Assembly: GCA_001724265.1 (NCBI GenBank)
Contig: MEDY01000052.1
Location: forward strand, 1-64,000
Source: Rhizaria sp. SCN 62-66
Lineage: Eukaryota > Rhizaria, unplaced
Direction of reading: 5' to 3'
Length of the DNA: 64,000 nucleotides
Made by a program: the position numbers and the translations under genes. This document shows positions 23,201 through 34,400 of this stretch, piece by piece (within the stretch, counting starts at the first letter, position 1; each line of letters begins with the position of its first letter). Below the pieces are notes generated by a model that made no database searches, was not told the DNA's origin, and saw nothing but the letters and a program-made list of their open reading frames with translations.

Positions 23201-24765
23201 GTCACAGCCGGGGTCTCGTTCGCTGTCGCATTCGCACCGCGAACAACAGGGGCGGGCGCGATGGTCGTGGCACCAGCCGCAGTCGCGGGAACAACGGGCT
23301 CAGCAGCGGCAGGAACAGCGGCAGCGAGAGCAGCGGCGGCGGCGGGCTTCGCTGCAGCAGCGAGCTTCAGACGCTCAGCCATACTCAACGGCGCACTCGG
23401 CTTAACAGAAGCAGTCGCAGGAGTCGCAGGTGCGTTGTTGCTGTTGTTGGTGGTGTTGTTGTTATTGTCATTGCTTGTCACAGCAGGCTTCTGGGGCACA
23501 GGGCCCTGCTTGCTTGCCACAGCGGCCGCGGCAACAGCACAAGCGGCAGTGCCAGTCTTTGCGTTCGCAGCCGGATTCGCATTCGCATCAGAATTAACAG
23601 AGCGAGCGTTAGGATTCGCATTAGTATGCGCGTTTTGGCCAATGCCACCGCGGCCACGGCCCCGGCGCCCGCCCTTGCCATGCCCCGCCGCCGCCTCAGC
23701 CTCAGCCTTGGCCTTGGCCTCCTCAGCGGCCTTGGCCTCGGCCTCAGCCTTGGCCTTGGCGGCGGCCTCAGCGGCGGCCCGGGCCTCGGCGGCCTGGCGC
23801 GCCTTCGAGACCACAGTGGGCTTCTTAACAACAGCCGCTGGCGCAGCCGCATCAGTCCCCGTTGCAGCACCACCAGCAACAACAGTAGCACCAGCGGGAG
23901 TCGCCGCAACAGCGGTGTTGGCCTCAGACTTGGCATTTGCATTGCGAACGTTGGCGTTTGGCGTGACAGCAGGCTTTAACGACGCGAGCAGCGACGACGA
24001 CAACAACCCAAGCCCGCTGCCAGTCTGCTGTTGTTGCTTGTTATTGTTGTTTTGCTGCCAGTGGTCCGGCTCCTCGCCCCTGTACAGCGCGCGCGCCAGG
24101 GCAGCTACCTCCGCCAACACCGCGCCCGCGGCCGCCACGTCCTCCGCCGCGCCCAACGGCGCACGGCTCGCGCTCCCCGCACTCGCGGTGGAGGCTGTAG
24201 CTGTGGCCGTGGCGGCGGAGAGTGCGGAGGGCGGGGGGATGGTCGCGGGGTCAACGTGGGCGAGCGCACGGAGGAATCCCCTGAGGCGAGACGGGGCGAA
24301 CGCGGTTTGCAGCGCGGCATTGAGGTAGCACGTCGCGCCGAGGTTGCGCAAACCGGCGGGGGGAAGCGGGGAGATGAAACGCGGGGACGGCGACAGCGAC
24401 GACGGCGTCGCAGCAGTCGCACTCTCAGACGATGACGAGGACGCAGCAGGGCTGCTGTTGTTGCTCTGTGTCGCTGCCTGAAGCTGCGTGGAGAGCAGAG
24501 ACAACGCGGGGGGCGCAGCAGTAAAAGCAGAGGCTGCTGTGCTACTGGGAGCGCTTGGGGCGCTTGCGGCGGCGTTAGCTGCGCTTGCGGAGGGCACAAT
24601 GAGGAGAGTGGGCGAGTTGAGCAGTGAGAGGAACGACACGAGCCCGGGGCGTGGGGCGGGCGGAATCCACGGTCCTGCGGGAACAGCGACGGGAAGAGGC
24701 AAAGATGTAGGAGATGCCGCGGGCGGAGCCGCCACGGAGCCGAGTTTGGAGGCCCACGTTGACAT
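20233..24765 (-). CDS. Ubiquitin-specific protease (USP/UCH, peptidase C19) with very long insertions
   Basis: A single exon of 1,510 residues. The Cys box GLRNLGATCYLNAALQTAF is at 138-156 with catalytic Cys146. EQQDAAEAATLLLAALH is the QDA block. PVFALQLQRFGAEMKRD and a KDQRAVVFPPLL stretch follow. The His box is INSGHYTSYT with His at about 1425, followed by WWHCDDARVRAV and DQAYMLVYARL at the end. The enzyme removes ubiquitin from substrates; its targets are unknown. Roughly 900 residues of Ala/Thr/Ser/Lys-rich, alternating low-complexity sequence separate the Cys box from the His box, so the catalytic domain is split far more than usual. Alternating AE/KA repeats near 330-370 may form a helix. 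Stop is TAA. Confidence 0.9.
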   Translation of the reverse strand: MSTWASKLGSVAAPPAASPTSLPLPVAVPAGPWIPPAPRPGLVSFLSLLNSPTLLIVPSASAANAAASAPSAPSSTAASAFTAAPPALSLLSTQLQAATQSNNSSPAASSSSSESATAATPSSLSPSPRFISPLPPAGLRNLGATCYLNAALQTAFAPSRLRGFLRALAHVDPATIPPPSALSAATATATASTASAGSASRAPLGAAEDVAAAGAVLAEVAALARALYRGEEPDHWQQNNNNKQQQQTGSGLGLLSSSLLASLKPAVTPNANVRNANAKSEANTAVAATPAGATVVAGGAATGTDAAAPAAVVKKPTVVSKARQAAEARAAAEAAAKAKAEAEAKAAEEAKAKAEAEAAAGHGKGGRRGRGRGGIGQNAHTNANPNARSVNSDANANPAANAKTGTAACAVAAAAVASKQGPVPQKPAVTSNDNNNNTTNNSNNAPATPATASVKPSAPLSMAERLKLAAAAKPAAAAALAAAVPAAAEPVVPATAAGATTIAPAPVVRGANATANETPAVTATPALAITPRIPAPAPLHSHSGAAGDATAGPAVSGRCTASVVAEDTAVSHAPPQSYLAAIAGGSKSIASADASANSTTTHAATTGTETATVAGVSAAVTSTAVATPASVVTPRLPSLLRMIGGGAAVSEQQDAAEAATLLLAALHGAWAGAARWSAAVDLALRQRAALPPPAPAPALKADKAETEAVPETEDETAAAATAAPETETAGPEAAASSKSAIYNKNSADNDKNAAGGAKGKGEGKASNINPTNASPNPGASQSKGNAATTASKSPVKPDVKLVVRHQSETEAKRSTADAKASESKAESKPDVRPMKPSASFATAVSATSKPAVTKPTVPTVPATAAAAPKTATDTEATTESKVTTESKAMAEQTPAERVRTAAATYAALLADIWGRETAATATAAAAAATAVEGGDGESSTEPGAGADSKVEATTDAANKTEASSVTPAQHVVLASARATLRLPARATAASVSAAAAAAAAAAGSSLDLFLLPRDHPALPAAADGDDGSDSVDGGQSSGGKPGALLGVVADDDEVGWATAGSGKRGGNKSNNINNSINNNSEAAMTAAALALGGGEGSVVRSKFDYGAPSPVTAAVAAHTRLNFRRRGAPDAVDVQPYMTLTLPMPPQSTAANASSQSSGQMPAPDASSSATGANTTASASAGASVSAVPLSALFGAYSARVPITDYRPSAGAPAVPALQFSALQAPLPPVFALQLQRFGAEMKRDARGNFSVVVTKDQRAVVFPPLLRVGARALAAAAASPEAAAAEWERACIYGHDDGARPTANNNSSNAAAIAAVKNHGGHNKSSKAGAAAATGIVSAVCGPSSARFRLHDALAAAMGVAPAALDSTIRALHNTKNSSGNAAKRASAGASASASASGVVSEDAEYFALVGVVTHKGARINSGHYTSYTLSRRPRPQPQSQSQSQSQPLQAQTQAQTQTQCVVDAAAEAEEGWAASELQWWHCDDARVRAVTADEVFRDQAYMLVYARL

Positions 24766-25475
24766 TGCTGCGGAGTCTTGACGCGAGGTGCGAAGGATCC
24801 GACGAAAGCTGGAAAATGTTCAAACGAAGATAGAAGGGGATAGAAGAGAATTAAGCGGACTAAAGTGTGTCTTTAGAGTTAAACTTGTGACGTAACAGAC
24901 ATACTCGAAGATTGAAAGTATAAATCCCGAAATAGTAGCGTTATGGCTCGATTCAATGCGCGGACCACACACAAGAAATCGCAATCTTATGGTGTCATCG
25001 AAGATTGCGAAGTGTAGAACGCAATACTCTGATCGACAATAGCCCATATCAAATAAGATCAATCGCCTACAAGTGTTATAGCCTTCAAAAATCAAATAAT
25101 ATGGTCGCCAGTATCCGACATCATTCAGAACAGCTTCGAATGAGAACGCCAGGACCTTTATGGACTGCACTTGGAGTGCGTCGAAGCGACAACTCGCGCA
25201 AAACGAGGATTACAGCGGCCAAGAAGGCCAAATAGAGACAATTCATGTACAGAGAGTGAACAACAAATGTTGTTTTATAAAGCGTGTTTTGCTGTATATC
25301 GTATTATTTCGTGCGTACATCGTTGCATCTCATATTACGTGTCAGTAAACTCCTCCGCACGCACTGGCCATCCTCTTTTCTCGCTTCAACGTGTTATGTT
25401 CAAGTGTCATCACTCTCGTGGCGGCAGCCCTCGCTCGTTCTCTCACCTCCGCAGCACGCGCTCTCAAACGCGCAC
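24766..25475. other. AT-rich spacer between USP and eIF3i genes
   Basis: About 710 bases carrying the USP promoter and the eIF3i 3' UTR. Frames of 60-120 codons occur on both strands but lack bias and family similarity. Nothing else recognised. Confidence 0.45.
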
Positions 25476-26639
25476 TCAATAGGTGGAGTTGAGGTAGGTC
25501 TTGTCGAGGTGGTGCAGACGCACGAAACCGTCTTCACCGCCCGACGCAAACATCTTGCCGTTGGGCGAGAACGACAGCGTGTTGACGGGACCGAAGTGGC
25601 CGCCAACGGACGCGAGCCTCTCCTCGAACACGGTGTGCCAGAAGTCGACCTCGAAGCGGCCCTGCTTGGCGGAGCTGTGCATGACGTCAAGCGCATCCTC
25701 GCCGCCGGCCATGATGACGTGGTTCAGGATGGGGGAGATCGACGCGCCGTTGAGGTTGCGGTCAGACTGGAACGTCTTGATGACCTCGAACGTGCGCGCG
25801 TCGATGATCTTGGACGTCATGTCGGCCGACGCGGTGATGATCATGGTCTTGTCCTTGGAGTACGCAATCGAGTTGATACTCTTCTTGTGGATCTGCACAG
25901 CCTTGATCTCCTGTTCCTCGAGGTCAAACAGACGCAGATACCCGTCGTCGCCGGCCGTGATGACAGACGCGTTAAGCGGGGACCAGAGCGCGCCGTTGAT
26001 GGTCGACGAGTTGTTGAGAGTGATGGTACGCAGCGGCTCGGAAGGGACGGTGTCGTCGCCCTCGAGCGAGTAGATGAAGACGGTCGAGTTGCGGCTCGAG
26101 GTGCGCGCGACAGCGGCGAGGAACATCTCCTCACCCTCGGAGAAGGCGACGCTGCGCACGATCGTGTCATGCTTGAAGCACGCGATCTCGCGGCCGGTCT
26201 TGACGTCCCAGTAGCGGGCAGTCATGTCACCGGACGCCGTGAGGAGGTACTTGGAGTCGAACGAGACGTCCATGTGGAAGACGGCACCGGAGTGGCCCTC
26301 GAAGGTGCCAAGACGCTCGCCGTTGTGCGTGAACCAGACCTGGGGGGACTTGTCCTTGGCGGCAGTGAAGAGCAGGTCAGAGTCGTGGTTGAACACCAGG
26401 TGCGTCAGGTTACGCTCGTGGCCCTTGAGGAGAATAGGAGTCTGCAGGTATGAACGCGCACGCAAGAGATAAGATAGAGAAAGGGGTTAGCAAGGATGGA
26501 GAGAGAGAATTGGGCGAGCGCGTGCGTGTGTGTGACCGCAGGAGAGCGAGAGCGGTGAGACACGACGGAAGCGAAAGATCGGGCAGGAAGCCAAGGGGTT
26601 TAGAAGATAGGAGAAGGCGCAGGAACGTACGATCGGCAT
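25476..26639 (-). CDS. EIF3I: Translation initiation factor eIF3 subunit I (WD40 protein)
   Basis: Two exons, 26631-26639 (only nine bases, Met-Pro-Ile) and 25476-26441, encode 324 residues; human eIF3i has 325. The join reads MPITPILLKGHERNLTHL, close to the family start MKPILLQGHER. The 189-nt intron has donor GTACGT and acceptor CTGCAG. The sequence shows seven WD40-like blades, for example GHSGAVFHMDVSFDSKYLLT, SGDMTARYWDVKTG and FSPNGKMFASGGEDGFVRLH. eIF3i sits with eIF3b and eIF3g in the cytosolic eIF3 complex that assembles 43S pre-initiation complexes. An alternative start in an extended exon 2 (MRARSYLQ at 26465) is less family-like. Stop is TGA. Confidence 0.92.
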
Positions 26640-27992
26640 GGTCTCTGTGGTAGTAACCGGGGTGCCGGGTCTAAAGGGTGCAAAGACGTGCAGGGTCGAA
26701 AATAGAGAGCTAAGGTGAGCGGAGAGGAATCAGGCGGGAGCACAGCCACAGCTCCGACTGCGCCACGTCAAAGAGGCTATCTGAGCCCAAGGATCCGTGT
26801 GACGTGAAAGATACCCGAATATAAGATAGAACAAAAGCGCGACAAAAATATATATAAACTAAAGACTTCTAGACGCTCGTGATCACGCGATGGATCGATC
26901 GGCAGCTTTTGATCTCGGTTTGCGGTACTTACCAGACCGAGACCGACCGTGGGCCGAAAATCATTTGAGACTTTTTCGGTCCAATGTCAACAAAATCGAC
27001 TTCTCTAGAGATAACGCGCGATAATAAAGATATACGCAGATAAAATTTGCATTTCTGTATATAAACAAAGAAATTATATTTATTTCAATTTGTTATAGTT
27101 TGAATTTATGCTTGCTGTGCGGAATCTCTCTCCGAAATGCAAGTGAAGGTATCCAGAGCCTCAAGATAATCGAGTCATACATCTTGAAGTTTAATGCTAT
27201 GCAACTAAAAATAACAGATTTACATGAAAATTTCTTAATTTTACTTAAACAATCCCTTTGTTACCCGTAGGACTGCTGAAATTGTCTTGTGGGTACCATA
27301 ACTTTGACTTAAACACGTGTCCATTTTGCACCCTGCTGTATGTCTCGTCGCTCTCCATGTCTTCGAGAGCATATGACTTGAAACATGTTGAATTTGCAAT
27401 ATGTACTCTTTTTTATTATATGTAGTGCAGCGATCCATCTTTGACGTCATCTCATCATGATGCGCATGTCTTTAGCCCAGCTACTCCCCTCCGCATTCGA
27501 TCACGCTTTCGTCGCTCCACATAGCTGTGACAATCTGCACCAAACAAATCACGTCACAATACTATGCTTCAACTAATTAGATGCATAATATCATCTTCCC
27601 GCAGTGTGAATCATAAATAGTAGCGCAGTAGCTACACGGAAGCACAACAACGAGGCACATCAAAACTCAAAAGAATCTTCCAGGATATCAAGTGAAGTAT
27701 GAGTTCAAACCAAGTTATATCACGATATATCATAGTTTTAACTGCTTCAAATATTATTCACTCGTGTCATTACTGTACGCCAAATATCCATTGAGAACGA
27801 CTCTATATTCGCGTGCACCACACACGCTGATCAGAGTCGCTCGCACGGACAGTTGGAGCGAAGATTGCTGCGTCACGTCGTAAGTGGGATCCAAGCTCCC
27901 TGAAACAATGTGATCGTCAGTACATTTTTAACGTTAAATATATGGTGCTAATTATTCTTAACTACTTGTTTGTCTTTATTTTATAGCGCAAT
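26640..27992. promoter_or_regulatory. Long divergent intergenic region with a probable 5' UTR intron
   Basis: About 1.35 kb between eIF3i and the giant gene, AT-rich from 26820 on. A good donor GTAAGT at 27880 and acceptor TTTTATAG ending at 27986 would define a 107-nt intron just before the giant gene's ATG, in the 5' UTR. Unlike the coding introns it uses GTAAGT. Small frames in this stretch lack coding bias. Confidence 0.45.
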
Positions 27993-30900
27993 ATGGAGCG
28001 GCTCGTGAATGCAGACCAGCATTCACGCGCTCATAGCTCAGCCGCTGCTCCCGACGACCCTTCTCAGGGCACGTCCTACGTAGCCGTCTCCTCGAACCAA
28101 GTCGGCACCCCTGTTCAGGGCCCAGCGCTTCCCGCAAGCACGTTAACTGCCCTCCCGCAACATTGCCTCACCGAATCGTTTCCCTCGTCTCCCGACGCCA
28201 GTGGTCAAGCGAGCCTCGTTGCCGCCCCCACTGCCGTCCCCGCTGTTGCCCACGCTGCTCTCGGGCCTGTACCGCAATTCACGCGCGCGACCTCGCAGCC
28301 CGACGCGTCACGACCACAACAATTACACCCTGATACCGCCACGCTGCCCGCTCTTCCTGCGCCCGCGCCCGCGCCCATGCCCGTGCCTGTGCCATCACAG
28401 CATCAGCAGTCTAGGTTGGTGGCATCGAGCGCGTCTGGAGCCTTCAGCTCTGCAGCCACCCCGAGCTCTGGCTTTGGCTCGCAAGCCACCGCGCTAGCTG
28501 GGCGCCCGCCCGCGCCGCGCCGCTCTTCTCTGCTGCCCCAGTCGCAACCGCTGCACGCTCAGCCACATTCACACTCGCAGCTTTTGTCTCAGTCTCAGTC
28601 GCTGCCGCCTCGCCCGCCCTCGCCCGCCCTGTCCGCAAGCGCTTACACAAACACAAACAACGCTATTCCAGCTGCTGACGCAATGGGTGGTAGCTCCCCT
28701 GTCCCGTCTCCGGTCGCTGCGGCTCCAGCGAGTGTTGCTGCAGTCACAGCTCGTGGCCCAGGGGTGAGTCGCGACCGTACCAGCGGCGAAAACGCCAACA
28801 ATAGCGCTCAGAATGCCTTTGCACCGTTGCCATTGCCGCTGCCTCTGTCTCCGTCACACTTAAGCGCCATCGCCAGCAGCAGCGCGCCCAGTCACCGCAA
28901 CACACAGCCCCAGGCACAGCCTCAGGTCCAATTGGGGCAACAGACACAGGCGTCGTCGCAGCTTAGGCCGCGCGCGCGGGCCCGCCTGTCTGCCAGTGCC
29001 GCCCCTTCCCCGGCACTGACTGCCTCGTATAATAATAGCATCAACAACAATCCCAGTCTGAATCTCAACGCGAGTGCAAATGCGAGCAATTCGCTTGGTT
29101 TTAACGCAACTCCCGTTGGCGCAGGCGCTGCGCTGAGTCCCACTAGCTCTTTACCAAGCCTTAACAGTGGCAGCTACCACACTGCCTACAGTCAAAACCA
29201 CGGTCAAAACCTCAGTCTCGGTCAAAACCCGTCGTCGTTGACTCGGCCTCGTGCGAGCTTCAGCAACAACACTGGCGCTAGCAATGCGGCTGCAACGACT
29301 CCGAGTGCTGCCACAAGCGCGACTGTCAGCGCAAACGTAAATATGTCGCTTTCGTCATCCTTGCGTAAGCCTCCGCGGCAGCTACCCATGAGTGCCGGTC
29401 CGACACCGCGCTCGTCTCCCCCCGTGTCTCCGCCGCCCTTGCCGCTGCCGCCGCCTCTGCCGCTGTCTCAGTCGACCCAGCCGCAGTCGCAAACGCCGTC
29501 ACAACCGCGGCCGCAACAGTCTCCAGTGCAGCAGCCTACCACGCCACAGGCTCCGAACGCAAACGCAATCGCACACACAAGCGCGGGCGCGAGCGCGAGT
29601 GCGAGCGCTGCGAATGCTGTAGTGAACGCGCCGCTGCGGAGGTTTTTCCCGTGCTCTGGCGTTTCACTCGCGCTCATCCCGTTTGTGGCTGAGACTGCGC
29701 CGCTGGGCTGCTCGGGGCTGATCCTCGACTGTGAGCGCGGCGAGCTCACTTTTGACCTGGAGCTGAGTCATCTGCCGGCCGTCGCAACGCAGCCGTGGTG
29801 GCGCACTCACGGCCACAGTAGCCGCAGTCAAGGCCGCAATACCAGTCACAGTGATGCAAGCAAGGGCGGTGAAGATTATGGATGCAGTGAAGACACGGCG
29901 GCCGCGGGCTTGTTGTTGGTTGAGAACGGCGACGGGGCGAGTGCTGTGGTTGGAGCAGTCACCTCCGCAGCAACCGCCCCTGTTCTTCCGACTTTAGCCG
30001 CAGCTGCTCCTGTGTGTGGGAGTGACGTTGGCCCCGGCGCTGCTGTTGTTCCGAATGCAGTTGATGCTGATCCAGAGCAAAGTCCAACACTGCGCTCTCA
30101 GTCAGTGTCGCGCTCGCAGTCGCTGGCACACCCACAGCTTCAGGCATTCCACTCGTCCAGTCTCGCCAGCCCGCCGTTCGTGTCGCCCTCCGTGATCCCG
30201 CACTCGCAGATCACCAACAACAGGGCACAGGGAGACTCTGACGCGACAACTCCTGAGAGCGCGACCGCGACTCCCAGTGCTGCCTCCGCCTTAGCGAACG
30301 CGAATGCTGTGGTGCTGCCGCCGTTGCCGCCTACACTTGCTGCCGTCGTCGCGTCACTCTCTGCCAACAAAGCGCCAACAGCAACAACCACGGCAGCAAT
30401 GTCAGCGTCAACGCCAAAATCGTCGGCAACGTTAGCTCAAAGCAACAACAGTACCGAGAACTCCTCTCCTGCGCCAGTTGCCGTGGGCGCTTCACAAGCG
30501 ACTGTGCGCGCTGCGCCGGTGACCGTGGGCGCGCACCTGCCTCCTCTGCGCGCTCTGCTGCCCCCGCCGGCCTCCGCGCGCCGAGTCCGCCTCGTCCTGC
30601 CTTTCTCCTCCATCGTCGGCATTGACTTCCAAATTTCTCTCCACGGCCCCGCGCTGTGTTCTCTCGCGCTCCGCCAGTCGCGCCGCCCGCTGCTGTGCAC
30701 TTCGGCGCTCGCTTCGCCGCTCGCAGGCGCGCTGTTACTCGCCGCGGCCGCGTGCTGGCAGGGCGCACGGCTCTTCGGCCTTGCGTCGCTCTGCGCACTG
30801 CTCGCGATCGCGGTCACGGCGCGGCTCGGCGCGCTCCACCGGCGCCGCTTTCTCTCTCTTCCCGCAACTGACCCGCACTTATGCCTTGATGAAGCCGCGT

Positions 30901-31359
30901 CAGTGGCGTTCCGCTTCCGGCCCGAGTGCCTCCCGTCGTTCATCCGGCTCCGCGAAGCCGTGATGATGCCCGCGCCCGCTGCCGCTAAGGCCGTCGCCGC
31001 CGCCGCACGGTATCTCGCCGACGCCGCCGCCGCGCACGGCGAGTCCGCGCCTGCGCTGACGGCGGCGGACGTGCGCGCGCTTGGCGGAGGGATCACACGG
31101 GCATCGGCGCCGGACTCGCTGTTTGGCAGGCCGCCCGTGCTTGTGACCGCGGCGGCCACGGTCGCGTCGGCCGCGGAAGCAGTGGCGCGCGCTGCGGACC
31201 CGCTTGAGCTCGAGTTAGAGCTCGACCACAGCCAAAGTCTTAACCAAAGCCAGAGCCAGAGCCAGAGTCGGCGGCAGAGCTACAGTCGCGGTCCCAGTCG
31301 CAACCGCAACATCGGTCACCGCGACGCCCACGGCGGCCACAGCGACGCCCACGGCGGCC

Positions 31360-31407
<48 letters not shown>

Positions 31408-34400
31408 CTGACGACGACGGCGACGCCCGTGATTATAAAGACCGGACTGAGACTTAGGCGCAGACTGCCATGTATGACGACGCGGCGAGTCCGCTACCGC
31501 TGCCGCCGCTGCTTGCTCTGTCGCCTATCGCCCCTTCGGCCGCTGCCTCTGCGCTCATTAGTCCCAGCCACACCGCTCATCTCCAGCCACAATTGCAGTC
31601 CCAGTCCCAGTCGCAGCGGCTTGGGACGCCCCGTGGCGCGCACCACCGCCGCACACCCAGCGGCATTCTCCGCGCCGGTGCCGCTGCAAACATTCCCACA
31701 TCTGTCGCCGCTGCTGCTGCTTCGACTGGAGACAATCCTGACGTGACGCCACCGCCGATGCCGTCGCGCGCGCTGCCGCGGCCCCGCGCGAGCCTCGGCG
31801 CCAGCTCCAACGGCGCGGGTGCGAACCCCAACGGCGCGGCGATTGCGAGTGTGAACGACACCGGGAGTCGACGCGCGCGCCGCGGACATCGCGAAAACAG
31901 TGACCGTGACCGTCCTCTTAACACGGGCGCAAACACTGGCGCTGGCGCTGGTTCTGGAGTGATCCGGGGCCGTGTGATGACTGGTGCTGCGAACGCACTG
32001 TGTCAGAACAACCGCGGCCAAAGCCAGACAACTAGCGTTAGCACAGGTACTGGTGGCGGCAGCGGCCCGGCGTCGGCGTGCGCATCAGCGTCTTCAACGC
32101 CGCTGATGACACCGTTGCGCAGGCCGTCTCCACTGCGACTGCCCGCCAGCCCCGCGCTCGCGCCCGCCACTGCGACGGAAGCCGCGCTGACTGGACGCGG
32201 CGGCCCCGGCATTGCGCCGAGTGCGAGCGTGAGCGCGAATGCAGTGGTTGGCGGGCGGCACCACAGGCAGCTGCTTTGGGTCCTCGAGGACGGCGCCACT
32301 GTCCCCGCCCCCAGCAACACATACGCAAACGTATACAGCGCTGGCGCAAACGCGGTGTCTACCGGCGCGATGTCGCCGCGCGATGAGCTCTGGGTGCAGA
32401 GCTACGGCAGCGGACTCGGCGCCGTCATCAGCGGGGACCTCGATGGCGACCGCGACCGTGACCGTGATTACGAGGACGCGGTCTCAGTCACAGAGACGCC
32501 CTATGCGGCGGCCAACACATCAGCGGCGGCGGCGCCTTACCCAGAGATGTCATACGCGTTCAACACCGGCGGCCGCCCGCGCACTCCGCTTCATACGCCG
32601 CCAGGCACCGCTGGCTCTGTTCTCATCAACGGCGGCGACGGCAGCCGTGGTGATGGCGCCGGCGCCGGTGTGCGGCTGGGACTCGGACTCGGACTCAGCC
32701 GACCTGACAGTGCGATGAGCCTTGGTGCGGCCTCGGTCGGTGGCCTCTCATTCTACTCAGACTCGCAGCAACAGCAGCAGTCTCAACAGCAGCCGCTGTA
32801 CTTGCATCAACAGCAACAGCAGCCGCGTCGATCGCCGCAGGGAACTATTGAGGCCGCTTTCCCCGTCGTCTCTAGAAGCGGCCACCGGCGCTCGGGCAGC
32901 ACCGGCGCGCCGATCCCCGGTGCCTCTACATTTCACACTGGCACTGGCATTGGCGCTGGCGCTATGGGCCGCAAGGGGCTGCGGCTGGAGCCGGCGCTGG
33001 TGCGGCGCGGGCGCGGTGACAGCACTGCCGGCAGCTACTACAACTACAGCGCAGCGGGCACGCCCTCTGCCGCGGCCGCTGCTGCCGCTGCTGCTGCTGC
33101 TGCTTCGGCGGCGACGACTGCAGCGGGCGGCTCAGCGGTGCGCGGTGTTGTTACAGTGACCGTAGGCAGCAGCAGCAGCAGCAGCAGTAACCGCAACAGC
33201 TTTGGCGCGACGCACACTGCGTTGAATCTCACTCTTGCGGCCGCTGGCTCCGGCTCAGCGGTGTCGCCCTCCGCCGCCCAATCCCAGCCACAATCACAAT
33301 TGCAGTTGCAGTCAGGACGGTGGGCTCCGGCGCGGTCTCGCTTCGCCGGACCGGACGCTGAGTCAGCGCCGCCGCTCGTGACAGTGCCGTTTCCGACGCG
33401 CGCCGAGGCGCGCCGTGCGCGCGCGCGCGCTGCTGCGGCCGTCACTGATTGCTCTGACTCGGACGCTGACGCAGACGCGGACGCTGATGCTGTGGGCAGC
33501 AGCAGTGACAGTGAGGACAACTGCGACGAGCTCGGCGGCGGCCGTGTGGACCGTGCCGCGCGCAGGCGGCTTAACTTCTGGAAAGAGTCCGGCGCACGCG
33601 CGCTCGCGCTGTTAATTCCGCCGTCCGCTCCCACCACCGTGACAATGTTTAACAGCAGTAACAGCAACAGCGTCAGCCGTGACGTCAAAGACAGCAACAG
33701 CAACGACGACGGCCAAGACACAAACGCCGCGGCGACTTCTGATGCAACGACAACGACGCCCAGAGCGCCCGAGTCTAGCTCCGCGAATTACAAGAAGGGC
33801 AAGGGTTTCTGGTTTCCCAGTGTTGCCGAGAGCAAGTCAGCGCACGAGGTCATCGATCCTAACGCCAGCGCTAGCGGCAGTGCTAGTGCCGGTGTGAATA
33901 TAAGTGCGAATGCAAGTGCGACTCAAGCCAAGCCGACGGCATTGCGTGCGTTCTTGACGAAAGTCTCGCCCGCGCTCGCCGCATTCCTGCTGCCACTGCC
34001 TGAGACAGTGCCCACCACTGCCGCAACAACCGCCTCTATCTCCGGATCAACGGCATCAACTGTGACAAAGTCTCCGCGCGCTGCGAGTGCCCCGCGGCCT
34101 GGTTTGTTTGCGCAGTTGTTTCGCCGCGCAGCAGCTGCAGTGTTGACTCCGACCGTGCGCGCCCGTCTCCACGCCGCCACATCCGCGTTCCGGCGGTGTC
34201 GCCGCGCTGTCCGGCTCCCGGCCTCTCTCATGGAGCCGCCGCCGCCGTGCGCCGCGGCCCCACGCGCGCTACCGCCTCCGCGCGTTGTCTGGCGTCATCA
34301 CGTCAGCGCACCGTCCCTCGCCCCCGCGCTAGCCGCCGCCGCAGCCGCCGCCGCTGCCGCCGCCCGCGCGCGCGCCGCGGCCCGGCTGGCCACCGCGCTG

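Noticed and set aside
31319-31437. CRISPR-like or satellite array
   Set aside because: Units are short, contiguous without spacers, and encode DAHGGHS and Gly-Asp repeats in frame.
27993-31470. Two separate genes at 27993-31457 and 31470-40466
   Set aside because: Only 12 bases apart, same strand and phase, and the same pattern recurs in two other genes, always with TAG.
31300-31500. Short intron removing the TAG at 31455
   Set aside because: No donor and acceptor pair here with the expected signals that keeps phase, and the frame is already open across it.
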